Program-made: the position numbers and the translations under genes | Notes under the pieces: generated by a model | Database searches by the model: none | What the model was told of the DNA's origin: nothing | What the model saw: the letters and a program-made list of their open reading frames with translations, nothing else | Part shown: one piece after another, positions 7,588-13,130 of the stretch | Layout of the letters: each line of letters opens with the position of its first letter | Numbering within the stretch: position 1 is the stretch's first letter | Origin: NIOZ-UU13 sp041862635 | Lineage (GTDB): Bacteria > Planctomycetota > Phycisphaerae > Sedimentisphaerales > Anaerobacaceae | Reading direction: 5' to 3' | DNA: 16,860 bases | NCBI GenBank assembly: GCA_041862635.1 | Contig: JBGVTO010000123.1 | Span: 1 to 16,860, forward strand

Positions 7588-7634
7588 AGCGGGCCGAAAT
7601 CTTTTTATAACCGGCTCCGGCAAATATGCCCGCT
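7588..7634. promoter_or_regulatory. Inverted repeat upstream of the six-cysteine protein
   Basis: Perfect 7-bp arms AGCGGGC (7588-7594) and GCCCGCT (7628-7634), 33 bases apart, with GCCGGAGCCGG inside. On the plus strand the right arm runs into TTTTCT, so it could stop plus-strand antisense transcripts. On the minus strand it would fold in the leader about 100 bases before the ATG. Confidence 0.35.
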
Positions 7635-7708
7635 TTTCTACCTGAGTCGGGACCCCTAATAATACGATTCAAATCTGCGATTTTAAGTCCCAGTCATCAA
7701 TCGTTTTA

Positions 7709-7745
7709 CCGCCTCAAGACCGGGCCTGGTTCTTCAGGCGGCCCG
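7709..7745 (-). promoter_or_regulatory. Overlapping, mutually exclusive hairpins (attenuator-like)
   Basis: One hairpin pairs CCGCCTCAAGA (7709-7719) with TCTTCAGGCGG (7731-7741): 11 positions with one mismatch and an 11-base loop. The second pairs CGGGCC (7721-7726) with GGCCCG (7740-7745). The second uses the loop of the first and part of its arm, so both cannot form together. No U tract follows either, so any switch would act on translation or RNA stability rather than classical termination. Confidence 0.4.
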
Positions 7746-7760
7746 CAAGCATCCTTTCGC

Positions 7761-7781
7761 TTACGAGTTGTCACTTTTCAC
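7761..7781 (-). CDS. Possible 6-codon leader ORF behind a very strong SD
   Basis: GTG followed by five sense codons and TAA (M-K-S-D-N-S). AAAGGAGG, with GTG completing near-full complementarity to the 16S rRNA tail, lies at 7791-7798, 9 bases upstream. The stop falls 15 bases before the competing hairpins. The strong SD is real sequence; whether the peptide is translated is unknown. It may instead be an SD left from a decayed gene. Confidence 0.25.
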   Translation of the reverse strand: MKSDNS

Positions 7782-7931
7782 TACCTCACACCTCCTTTCT
7801 CCCCCACCCTTTTTCAAGGAAGGGGCTTTCGTTCTTTTTCGGATAATGTCTATCCACAAACCCTGGGCATATTCAATCAACTAATTATTACGCAGTAAAG
7901 TCCTCCTCTTTTTCATCACTGTCTTCTCCAA

Positions 7932-8462
7932 TTATTGCGGTGGTGGCATTACTGTAAATGTAAGAGCTCCTGAGTATCTTCCCGCAAAGTCGAAGTGAGT
8001 GGCCTGCAGCTTAAAATCCAGCTTAATGTCATGTGAGCCGGTTTCCGGCTCCGATATAACCACCGGTTTTGCCATTCTGATATATTCTTCGTTCGTTACC
8101 GGCGCCTTTATCAAAATGCGCTCTGGGGGTATGGTGTAGCCTCTGGAGTGCTTAAGCTCCGTCACTGAGGCTACAATCGAGCCGTGCAGACAGTTAGATT
8201 CCACATGAACAGTTAACGACGCTGCCGCCGAGCGATAGATGCTTGGAAACATAACTTGTCCAGATGCAAAAATGGGGTCTGCGAATGTAGGCCTATCAAA
8301 GTCAAGTACGTTCGGCGTAGTGGATATGCTGACGAATGGGCCAGAATCCCGCTGGATAATAGTAAATCGGCCGACGAGTGGGCCAGAATCCGCCTGGGCA
8401 ATACCAGGCAGCCCAAACATAACCATCATCGTTATCCAAGTTATTACCACTAATTTCTTCAT
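7932..8462 (-). CDS. Small secreted beta-sandwich protein (possible surface subunit)
   Basis: A 176-residue exported protein. The signal peptide MKKLVVITW..MMVMFGLPGIAQA is cleaved near residue 25. The mature chain is almost all beta-prone and ends with GRYSGALTFTVMPPP, a closing strand typical of Ig-like, WxL-like or spore-coat-U/fimbrial-type secreted domains. No family is claimed. The start is ATG 8462: GGGGGGAG lies 6 bases upstream, while the longer open frame to 8519 lacks an SD and would bury the signal peptide. Just after the signal peptide the motif DSGPxV occurs twice because of a 42-bp duplication (8331-8397). It is the first gene of the exported cluster, expressed from tandem promoters at 8821-8938 through a long leader. 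A substrate or subunit role for the cluster is inference. Confidence 0.72.
   Translation of the reverse strand: MKKLVVITWITMMVMFGLPGIAQADSGPLVGRFTIIQRDSGPFVSISTTPNVLDFDRPTFADPIFASGQVMFPSIYRSAAASLTVHVESNCLHGSIVASVTELKHSRGYTIPPERILIKAPVTNEEYIRMAKPVVISEPETGSHDIKLDFKLQATHFDFAGRYSGALTFTVMPPPQ
8331..8397. repeat. 42-bp-period near-perfect direct duplication within a coding region
   Basis: GACGAATGGGCCAGAATC at 8331 recurs as GACGAGTGGGCCAGAATC at 8373, extending to about 25 bases with few changes. The period of 42 bases is a whole number of codons, so the frame is kept and DSGPxV is encoded twice (ADSGPLV and RDSGPFV). Confidence 0.8.
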
Positions 8463-8496
8463 AGTTTTCTCCCCCCAAAAACTACCAATAATCTCT

Positions 8497-8617
8497 CTGC
8501 TGCCAACGACCAGCAGCACGCCTCACTGTTTTACCGGACTTAAGACGCTCCGTTTCGCTTTTTTTGTCTCGGCACTTACTACATTAGTGCCGTCCGTTAT
8601 ATTAGCTGCGCAGCGTC
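8497..8617 (-). promoter_or_regulatory. Multi-stem leader upstream of the beta-sandwich protein
   Basis: On the predicted transcript: an outer stem GACGCT (8544-8549) with AGCGTC (8612-8617); inside it a perfect 7-bp hairpin CGGCACT/AGTGCCG (8570-8576 and 8586-8592, 9-base loop); and nearer the gene CTGCTG/CAGCAG (8497-8502 and 8511-8516). A 10-base palindrome GCTGCGCAGC (8605-8614) offers an alternative pairing to the outer stem. No U tract follows. Possible regulatory RNA; no known riboswitch class was recognised. Confidence 0.35.
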
Positions 8618-8820
8618 TCTTCATCACTTGGCTAAGTTTTTCCAGACGAACCGAAAGTGGGGATATAAAGAAAGGATGTATGTGATGTCATTTCATCTCT
8701 CCTCATCATCACTCTCCTCACTCCCGGCTCGACACCAAAGACAGATTATCGCCGGGCAAGCAAAGGCTCAAGTACAAAGAAAACGATCATCATTAAGTTG
8801 CAAGCCTTACTAACTTGACG

Positions 8821-8849
8821 AATTTAACATTTTTCTTACTGTATGTCAA
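8821..8849 (-). promoter_or_regulatory. Sigma70-type promoter P2 of the beta-sandwich gene
   Basis: Minus strand TTGACA (8849-8844), 17-base spacer, TAAATT (8826-8821). An A-rich tract and a 22-bp palindrome lie directly upstream of the -35, where an UP element or activator site would be. The start point would be near 8814, about 350 bases before ATG 8462. Confidence 0.6.
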
Positions 8850-8850
8850 T

Positions 8851-8872
8851 AGCTAAATTCTAAAATTTAGCT
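8851..8872. promoter_or_regulatory. 22-bp palindrome abutting the P2 -35 box
   Basis: Perfect 9-bp arms AGCTAAATT (8851-8859) and AATTTAGCT (8864-8872) around CTAA, one base from the -35 hexamer. This placement suits a regulator site. A half copy, ATTTAGCT, lies at 8963-8970, 24 bases upstream of P1. On the plus strand the right arm is followed by seven T residues, so the same sequence could also terminate plus-strand transcription. Confidence 0.5.
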
Positions 8873-8909
8873 TTTTTTTACTATTTTTGCTCCTTGGCTC
8901 ATTTTTATT

Positions 8910-8938
8910 ATTTTACCCAATCCTACCTATAATGTCAA
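8910..8938 (-). promoter_or_regulatory. Sigma70-type promoter P1 of the beta-sandwich gene
   Basis: Minus strand TTGACA (8938-8933), 17-base spacer, TAAAAT (8915-8910), a 5/6 match at -10. Tandem to P2, 89 bases upstream of it. Both direct transcription into the 7932-8462 gene. Confidence 0.6.
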
Positions 8939-8939
8939 T

Positions 8940-9602
8940 GGTTATTTTGCCTATTTTCCCGCATTTAGCTATTTCACCTGTTTCTTAGAACTCTAATTTT
9001 TTCCGGCCAATTTGTACCAGACGAGCCAGCCAATCCTCAAATTTGCGTAACACTTTGTGTAACAAGGAGATACAACACATAATATATGGTCATAATTGCA
9101 TTTCAGTTGCTGGCAAGGCTTGCGAAGTCTTCCAAAATGCACAATCGGTAATAAAAAAAAATTTGCCTCATTTACCTTTATTTTTTACAGATTTATTAAC
9201 ATCTTTCGACAAATTTACTGTTTCCTGCCGCAAGGTCAAATCCCTGTGAATAAAGGTTTTTTGTGAGCTGGTTTCACTCGAACACTCTTTTAAGGCGTAC
9301 ATTTCTCCGGTTAAGCTTGGCCCCCATATCAGACGCAGATAAATTATAGCCTGCGTATGAGTGTCTGTGTTTCTTATCAATTGTTATTTGTGTTCGCGGG
9401 GAAAATGATTTTATCGTTCTGAGTAATACGATTTACGCAATTTGCTCTTATAGTCAGTTTTACGGGTCTAATTCGCACCGGCAGCAAAGCTCGCCATTAA
9501 TCTTCTTGCAATATTGACCGGTTGGATGTAAAGTGGACGAAAATTTGTCGGAAATACGTTTTTCTTTTAGAACATTATGAGGTCCTACAAAAACAGGGAT
9601 TT
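8940..9602. other. AT-rich gene-free stretch before the tRNA
   Basis: About 660 bases. Open frames of 60-70 codons occur on both strands but lack SDs and show no protein-like composition, so I leave them out. A possible tRNA promoter is at 9545-9573. Nothing else clear is visible apart from the ATTTAGCT half site at 8963-8970. Confidence 0.55.
9545..9573 (+). promoter_or_regulatory. Candidate promoter for tRNA-Arg
   Basis: TTGTCG (9545-9550), 17-base spacer, TAGAAC (9568-9573); predicted start near 9580, about 23 bases before the tRNA. The match to consensus is moderate, but position and spacing fit. Confidence 0.35.
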
Positions 9603-9676
9603 GCGCCCGTAGCTCAGTTGGACAGAGCAACGGATTTCTAATCCGTAGGTCGCAGGTTCGAGTCCTGCCGGGCGTG
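9603..9676 (+). tRNA. tRNA-Arg (anticodon UCU)
   Basis: Full cloverleaf of 74 bases: acceptor GCGCCCG (9603-9609) with CGGGCGT (9669-9675, one G-U pair), D arm GCTC/GAGC, anticodon stem ACGGA/TCCGT around TTTCTAA with TCT at 9637-9639, and T arm GCAGG/CCTGC with TTCGAGT. The discriminator is G and CCA is not encoded. UCU reads AGA/AGG. It is the only gene on the plus strand, and its 3' end faces an integrase gene 28 bases away. Confidence 0.96.
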
Positions 9677-9704
9677 TTATTGTAAGGTTTCAGTTGTAAA
9701 GTAT

Positions 9705-10967
9705 TTACGATTGCCCGGGTTTTCTCTGCGTGCCCGAAAAACCCTCATTTTTGCCCGAGTGGGTCAAAAGTGGGTCAGTCAGGTCGCTTCTCAGGATTTT
9801 TGACTGCACCTGTCTGGCCTTTTCCGAATCACTTTTTCGGACAGCCAAATAATATCGCTGCGTAGTCTTAATGTCACTGTGGCCAGCAAGTTTCTGTACC
9901 ACATGAATAGGTAATACATTTGCCCAGTTTGTGATGCAGGACCGCCGTAAATCCTGAAGAACAAAACATCCTACTCCGGCCCTGCGGCAGATAACCTTAA
10001 GATCCCGCGTGAGATTATTTATCAACTCGTAATCAGCTTTCCAAGTACCTTTGTAGCGCCGCAACAATATATGAGCTAAGCGATCTCCGGAGACGAAGAC
10101 GTAAGGGCTCCTTTCGTCCGCTATGGCTTGCAAATCTACCAGCAACTGTATAGTTCTTGGAGGAATAGGTATAACTCTGCTCTCATGATCTTTAGGTTCC
10201 CAAGCTAATAGGAATTTTGAAGCCTCTTTCGGTACGAAACTGACATTTTGTGCATCGAAGTCTATATTGGCCCAAGTGAGATTCAATAACTCGTCTCTTC
10301 TGCCACCGCTGGAATAGGCCAAGGCTAATAAGGCTTTCCACCACAACCGGTGGCTTGCCGAGAACACTTTCTGAAATTCTTCCATAGAAACATATCCCGG
10401 CGGCTTAGGGGCAAACTTTCGTTCCTTAATCTTTGCAAAGGGATTGTTCGCAGTAGGCAGGTAGCCTCTTGGTTCAATTGCAAGATTGAAGATTCTTTTA
10501 AGTGTGCGGATATCTTTGTTTACCGTACCCACCTTTACACCCGAAGCCAAACGAGCAGCTATAAAAGATTCAGCGTGTCGCGGCGAGATATTCTGAAGCC
10601 GTATGTTATTACCCACATGTGCCATCAACATCCTCAACGCACGGATTTGGTCAGACAAGGTTGCAGGTGCAACCTGATCACGCATAACTTTCTCATGCTC
10701 TGCGACAAAATCCTTTAAAGTAATTTTTGGCGGCGGATCCGCCTTACCGTTTCGAACATCCGACTGTTTGGTTTCTGTGAATCGTTCTGCCTCCTTTCTT
10801 GTCTTAAAGCTTTTGCTGTACCGCTTCCCATCAGACCCGAACCAACGCACTGCCCAACGAAAAGCACGTTTCTTTGGCCATTTTCTCTTGGGCAAAGACT
10901 GGCCCGACTTGTCTGTGGGAATCTTTCCATGGTATTTCCTGTATATACCAACTTTTTCAGTCGCCAT
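9705..10967 (-). CDS. Tyrosine site-specific recombinase (integrase) of a tRNA-targeted element
   Basis: A 420-residue phage-type integrase that would recombine the element with the chromosome at the adjacent tRNA-Arg. Residues 34-75 look like an arm-binding domain (WAVRWFGSDGKRYSKSFKTRKEAE). 82-180 form the SAM-like core-binding domain and 190-385 the catalytic domain. Catalytic residues by position: Arg223 (SGGRRDEL), a beta-turn Lys near 259 (EPKDHESR), Arg341 (LQDLRRSC), His363 (AGHSDIKTT) and nucleophile Tyr372 (QRYY). Oddity: the usual HxxR box reads QDLR, with Gln338 in place of His. The start is ATG 10967, with AGGAGG 7 bases upstream; the longer frame to 11030 has no SD. The stop lies 28 bases from the tRNA 3' end. 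An excisionase-like gene lies upstream on the same strand. Confidence 0.93.
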   Translation of the reverse strand: MATEKVGIYRKYHGKIPTDKSGQSLPKRKWPKKRAFRWAVRWFGSDGKRYSKSFKTRKEAERFTETKQSDVRNGKADPPPKITLKDFVAEHEKVMRDQVAPATLSDQIRALRMLMAHVGNNIRLQNISPRHAESFIAARLASGVKVGTVNKDIRTLKRIFNLAIEPRGYLPTANNPFAKIKERKFAPKPPGYVSMEEFQKVFSASHRLWWKALLALAYSSGGRRDELLNLTWANIDFDAQNVSFVPKEASKFLLAWEPKDHESRVIPIPPRTIQLLVDLQAIADERSPYVFVSGDRLAHILLRRYKGTWKADYELINNLTRDLKVICRRAGVGCFVLQDLRRSCITNWANVLPIHVVQKLAGHSDIKTTQRYYLAVRKSDSEKARQVQSKILRSDLTDPLLTHSGKNEGFSGTQRKPGQS

Positions 10968-10977
10968 GATAAAACCT

Positions 10978-11000
10978 CCTGGCCCTACATGGGCCCCAGG
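10978..11000 (-). promoter_or_regulatory. Hairpin at the integrase SD
   Basis: CCTGG (10978-10982) pairs with CCAGG (10996-11000), and CCC with GGG, with a two-base bulge and a 5-base loop. On the transcript the last stem bases (AGG) are the first half of the AGGAGG SD of the integrase, so folding would partly hide it. Suggests translational damping of the integrase; untested. Confidence 0.35.
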
Positions 11001-11022
11001 CCACCACGGACGACTGACCCAG

Positions 11023-11057
11023 TTGGTCAATATACAACCAATTCTTCAGGAGCGCAA
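11023..11057 (-). promoter_or_regulatory. Candidate integrase promoter with overlapping operator-like repeat
   Basis: Minus strand TTGCGC (11057-11052), 17-base spacer, TATATT (11034-11029), a good -10 with a poor -35. An inverted repeat TTGGT (11023-11027)/ACCAA (11037-11041) straddles the -10. The excisionase-like protein encoded just upstream, or another regulator, could bind here. The promoter starts 18 bases after that gene's stop. Confidence 0.4.
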
Positions 11058-11074
11058 GTGTAATCATATATTTT

Positions 11075-11329
11075 TTACTCCTCAGTTTTTACGGCTAGAA
11101 ATTGGTCCAATTCAGCTTTGCGATACCACACATGACGAGCAAATTTGGTAGCCTTTAATTGTCCCTTATCTCGCCAATAGTTCAACGTACGAATAGCCGA
11201 TTGCGGAGTATGGCTACCTGTTTCATCAAGGCGTAAATATTGTGCCGCTTCAATTGGTGTTAATAATTCAGCAAAAACTTCAGGTCGAGGCGGCCAATTG
11301 TCGTTTTGACTTTCTCCTTGATTCTTCAT
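11075..11329 (-). CDS. Excisionase-like helix-turn-helix protein
   Basis: An 84-residue DNA-binding protein. After a polar N-terminus, residues 23-78 form a MerR/HTH_17-type winged helix: LLTPIEAAQYLRLD (first helix pair), SAIRTLNYWRDKGQLKATKF (recognition helix and wing) and HVWYRKAELDQFL. This is the pattern of excisionase-family regulators that bend attachment-site DNA and bias the integrase to excision, or of helper repressors. It lies 107 bases upstream of the integrase on the same strand, as expected for an int/xis pair. Start: ATG 11329 has GGAG 11 bases away; GTG 11335, in frame, has it 5 bases away and may be the real start (86 residues). An even longer open frame to 11398 has no SD and no conserved content. 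Confidence 0.78.
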   Translation of the reverse strand: MKNQGESQNDNWPPRPEVFAELLTPIEAAQYLRLDETGSHTPQSAIRTLNYWRDKGQLKATKFARHVWYRKAELDQFLAVKTEE

Positions 11330-11372
11330 AGTCACTGACTCTCCTACTAAAAATAAAAAAATAGAGTTGAAC

Positions 11373-11386
11373 CAATTAGCTAATTG
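11373..11386. promoter_or_regulatory. 14-bp perfect palindrome upstream of the excisionase-like gene
   Basis: CAATTAGCTAATTG reads the same on both strands. It is 44 bases upstream of ATG 11329, in an A/T-rich gap that could hold a promoter. Candidate operator for element control; AT-richness makes chance occurrence possible. Confidence 0.35.
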
Positions 11387-11453
11387 TCCTGTCACCAATA
11401 TAAGAGTCCTACGAGATGGTGATTCTTACGTAATGTATGAGAAAAGGGAAAGA

Positions 11454-12155
11454 TCAATTCCATTCATCGCTATCATCGTCGCATTCGTCACTTGGTGGTC
11501 TTGCTTGCCAATCATACCAGCACTCTCGAGGTTCTTCATCTGTGCCTTCAGGCCAATGACGGTATTTTTCACACGATTCGCACTTTTGTTCATAGATGAT
11601 TTCGTGACTTTCAGGACAATACCGTGTATTTTGTCTGCTTATAACGAGTTTCCCTGCTCCCCTAGTGTGTCGCCGTCTTGGGGGACCTTTTCGCCGTCCG
11701 GTACGGCTTGAGCCCTTGTGGGGTCTGCGTAACCCTGGTGGATTTGGCGGTGTCATGTGAGCAGAGCCTTCTTGTGGACGCGGTGGTGAACCCTGAAATC
11801 TACCATATTGCTCGACTGTAGCTTCAGAAGATTCTACGTTCTCTGTCGGTCCCGCCACTTCCGGGGTAACGGGCTCTTCACCTTGCACATCTGATTCGTC
11901 TCCGTCTTTGTCTACTCCAGCCTCACGTGGTCCAGGCTCAGGTGGCATTGACGGAGTGTTTTCTATGCCGGCTTCAACGGCGTCCAATTGTGTGGCTAGG
12001 TCGTCCATTAACAGCTCATCACGTTCGGCCAGAGGGTCTACAAAACCCGGCGGATTTTCGATGCTGTATTCGAGAGCGTCAAGCAGCGGTTCGTCCATCG
12101 GATTGGTATTGTCCAAAGGATTTTGATTTTCCAGAGGATTCAACGGGTCTTCCAT
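11454..12155 (-). CDS. Acidic/proline-rich protein with C-terminal cysteine cluster, unknown
   Basis: 233 residues, no known family recognised. Residues 1-30 contain repeated NPL/NPM motifs (DPLNPLENQNPLDNTNPMDEPLL). 30-135 are acidic and Pro-rich, likely disordered. 137-165 are strongly basic (RRPHKGSSRTGRRKGPPRRR), suited to nucleic-acid contact. 178-216 hold Cys180, Cys192, Cys195 and Cys212 with Trp/Tyr (ECWYDW), which could be a small zinc site; the tail is acidic again. No signal peptide or membrane segment. ATG 12155 has AAAGGAA 8 bases upstream. It lies between the excisionase-like gene and the nuclease-like ORF in the putative integrated element, so it is probably an element gene; a DNA- or RNA-binding accessory role is inferred only from composition. 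Confidence 0.65.
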   Translation of the reverse strand: MEDPLNPLENQNPLDNTNPMDEPLLDALEYSIENPPGFVDPLAERDELLMDDLATQLDAVEAGIENTPSMPPEPGPREAGVDKDGDESDVQGEEPVTPEVAGPTENVESSEATVEQYGRFQGSPPRPQEGSAHMTPPNPPGLRRPHKGSSRTGRRKGPPRRRHTRGAGKLVISRQNTRYCPESHEIIYEQKCESCEKYRHWPEGTDEEPRECWYDWQARPPSDECDDDSDEWN

Positions 12156-12214
12156 GATTCAGTTCCTTTCAAGCTTTTGCGTCTAAAGGCCAAACATGAA
12201 GAGAACACACGACG

Positions 12215-12970
12215 TTACCTGCCTGGGAAAAGCCCCTCGTTGCCAATCAACGTGTCAGTCCAGTCGAAGTTCTCTACCAGGCAATGGGCTGCATCCAATA
12301 AGGTAATTGACTTCTGCCAATCCTCGCTCAAATCTTCGGAATTCTTTTTCAATGCTTCTTCAAGAATCCGTTTGGTTTTTTTATCAGGGGTAATAGCTAT
12401 CACTTTATCGATGCCGGGAATTTCCGCCTCTATCAGAGTATTCGTGGCATCGTAGTTAATACTGCTGCAGCATATTTCAACGATGAACCGTCCACCGGCA
12501 GGTTCCAATACCAGCAGATCCGGCTGCAGACCCTGGTCCCGGGCGACTGAGCTGTTCCGCTGCAGGCGCCACTTTGTGCCAACAAGACCGATGCGTTTTT
12601 CTACCTGACACAAAAGGTACTCATGGACAACGCCGGATTTGAACTTCTTGATGCGAAGATTGCGTTTCTGTGCCCAGGCCACTCCTTTGTCTGTAGGCTG
12701 GAAGAATCTGATTTTTCCCCCAATGGTTTGTTCGAGCTTGCTAATCAGGCCCCGAGCATCTAACTCGGCCCGTGCCCGAAACTCCCTGGCCCTGTCTATT
12801 CTCAGTGTTGTGCACCGCTGTTCGATCGACTCAGCCGGGGCTTCGCAGATTCTCACCATCACCAGCAGTACATCTCCCGCAAGGTCGTCTGGAGCTAACA
12901 TTCTTGTGGCAGCAGCAGTCGTTTTTTTGGTCTTATCGTCATGATAGCTCCATTGAGCTTTCGAAAGCAA
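12215..12970 (-). CDS. Winged-helix plus PD-(D/E)xK-like ORF, likely 3' remnant of a larger gene
   Basis: 251 residues as opened by TTG 12970. Residues 28-105 look like a winged helix (DVLLVMVRICEAP.., DARGLISKLE, FFQPTDKGVAWA). 116-200 resemble a restriction-endonuclease-type fold: HEYLL, then PD at 150-151, then FIVEICCSS with Glu165. The usual Lys of ExK is Cys167, so catalysis is doubtful. This pair of domains is what I associate with the C-terminus of coupling/HerA-type ATPases of some integrative conjugative elements. No SD precedes TTG 12970 or the next ATG (12901). The frame continues upstream with protein-like sequence to a TGA at 13079-13081, and another frame looks protein-like beyond that. 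I therefore read it as a truncated gene, though expression as a small protein cannot be excluded. It ends 59 bases before the acidic/Pro-rich gene. Confidence 0.55.
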   Translation of the reverse strand: MLSKAQWSYHDDKTKKTTAAATRMLAPDDLAGDVLLVMVRICEAPAESIEQRCTTLRIDRAREFRARAELDARGLISKLEQTIGGKIRFFQPTDKGVAWAQKRNLRIKKFKSGVVHEYLLCQVEKRIGLVGTKWRLQRNSSVARDQGLQPDLLVLEPAGGRFIVEICCSSINYDATNTLIEAEIPGIDKVIAITPDKKTKRILEEALKKNSEDLSEDWQKSITLLDAAHCLVENFDWTDTLIGNEGLFPGR

Positions 12971-13130
12971 ATCTTCTGCCTGCCGGTGCAGTTCTTGTTC
13001 TTTTGGTTTTGTCGGGAAGTTCAGTTCCGGAACCTCGATTTCGAAAGGTGTAGGATGGAGTGTATAGTGGATAACAGGTCAAGAACACTCCAGATGGTCC
13101 CTGGCGGGGGTCAAGTGCGAATTCAAATAC
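12971..13130 (-). pseudogene. Probable frameshifted upstream part of the wHTH/nuclease-like gene
   Basis: In frame with the 12215-12970 ORF, codons from 13078 down encode HPTPFEIEVPELNFPTKPKEQ and more without any start codon. In the -1/+1 related frame just upstream (about 13120-13060) the translation is EFALDPRQGPSGVFLTCYPL, also protein-like and of the kind seen before the C-terminal domains of such ATPases. The simplest reading is an old gene with a frameshift near 13060-13080, cut by the cyclase gene, whose last codons overlap its edge. This rests on protein-likeness judged by eye. Confidence 0.35.

Larger units (their letters stand above)
7487..7931 (-). other. Leader/intergenic region with mini-ORFs and competing hairpins
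   Basis: 445 bases between the two small secreted proteins. On the minus strand it contains, in transcription order: an 11-codon ORF (7916-7881) with GGAG 9 bases upstream, encoding the basic peptide MKKRRTLLRNN; a 6-codon GTG ORF (7781-7761) behind a near-perfect SD; two mutually exclusive hairpins (7709-7745); and a 7-bp stem at 7588-7634. A weak promoter candidate, TATTAT at 7659-7664 with CTTAAA 17 bases upstream, lies near 7660. No full-size gene is present. Confidence 0.45.

Noticed and set aside
8239..8685. Plus-strand open frame of 148 codons opposite the beta-sandwich gene
   Set aside because: It overlaps a minus-strand gene with a clear signal peptide and SD, lacks its own SD, and runs into the structured leader; its translation is not protein-like.
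9043..9380. 60-70-codon frames on both strands in the AT-rich region
   Set aside because: No SD, no recognisable domain, and stop-poor only because of local composition.
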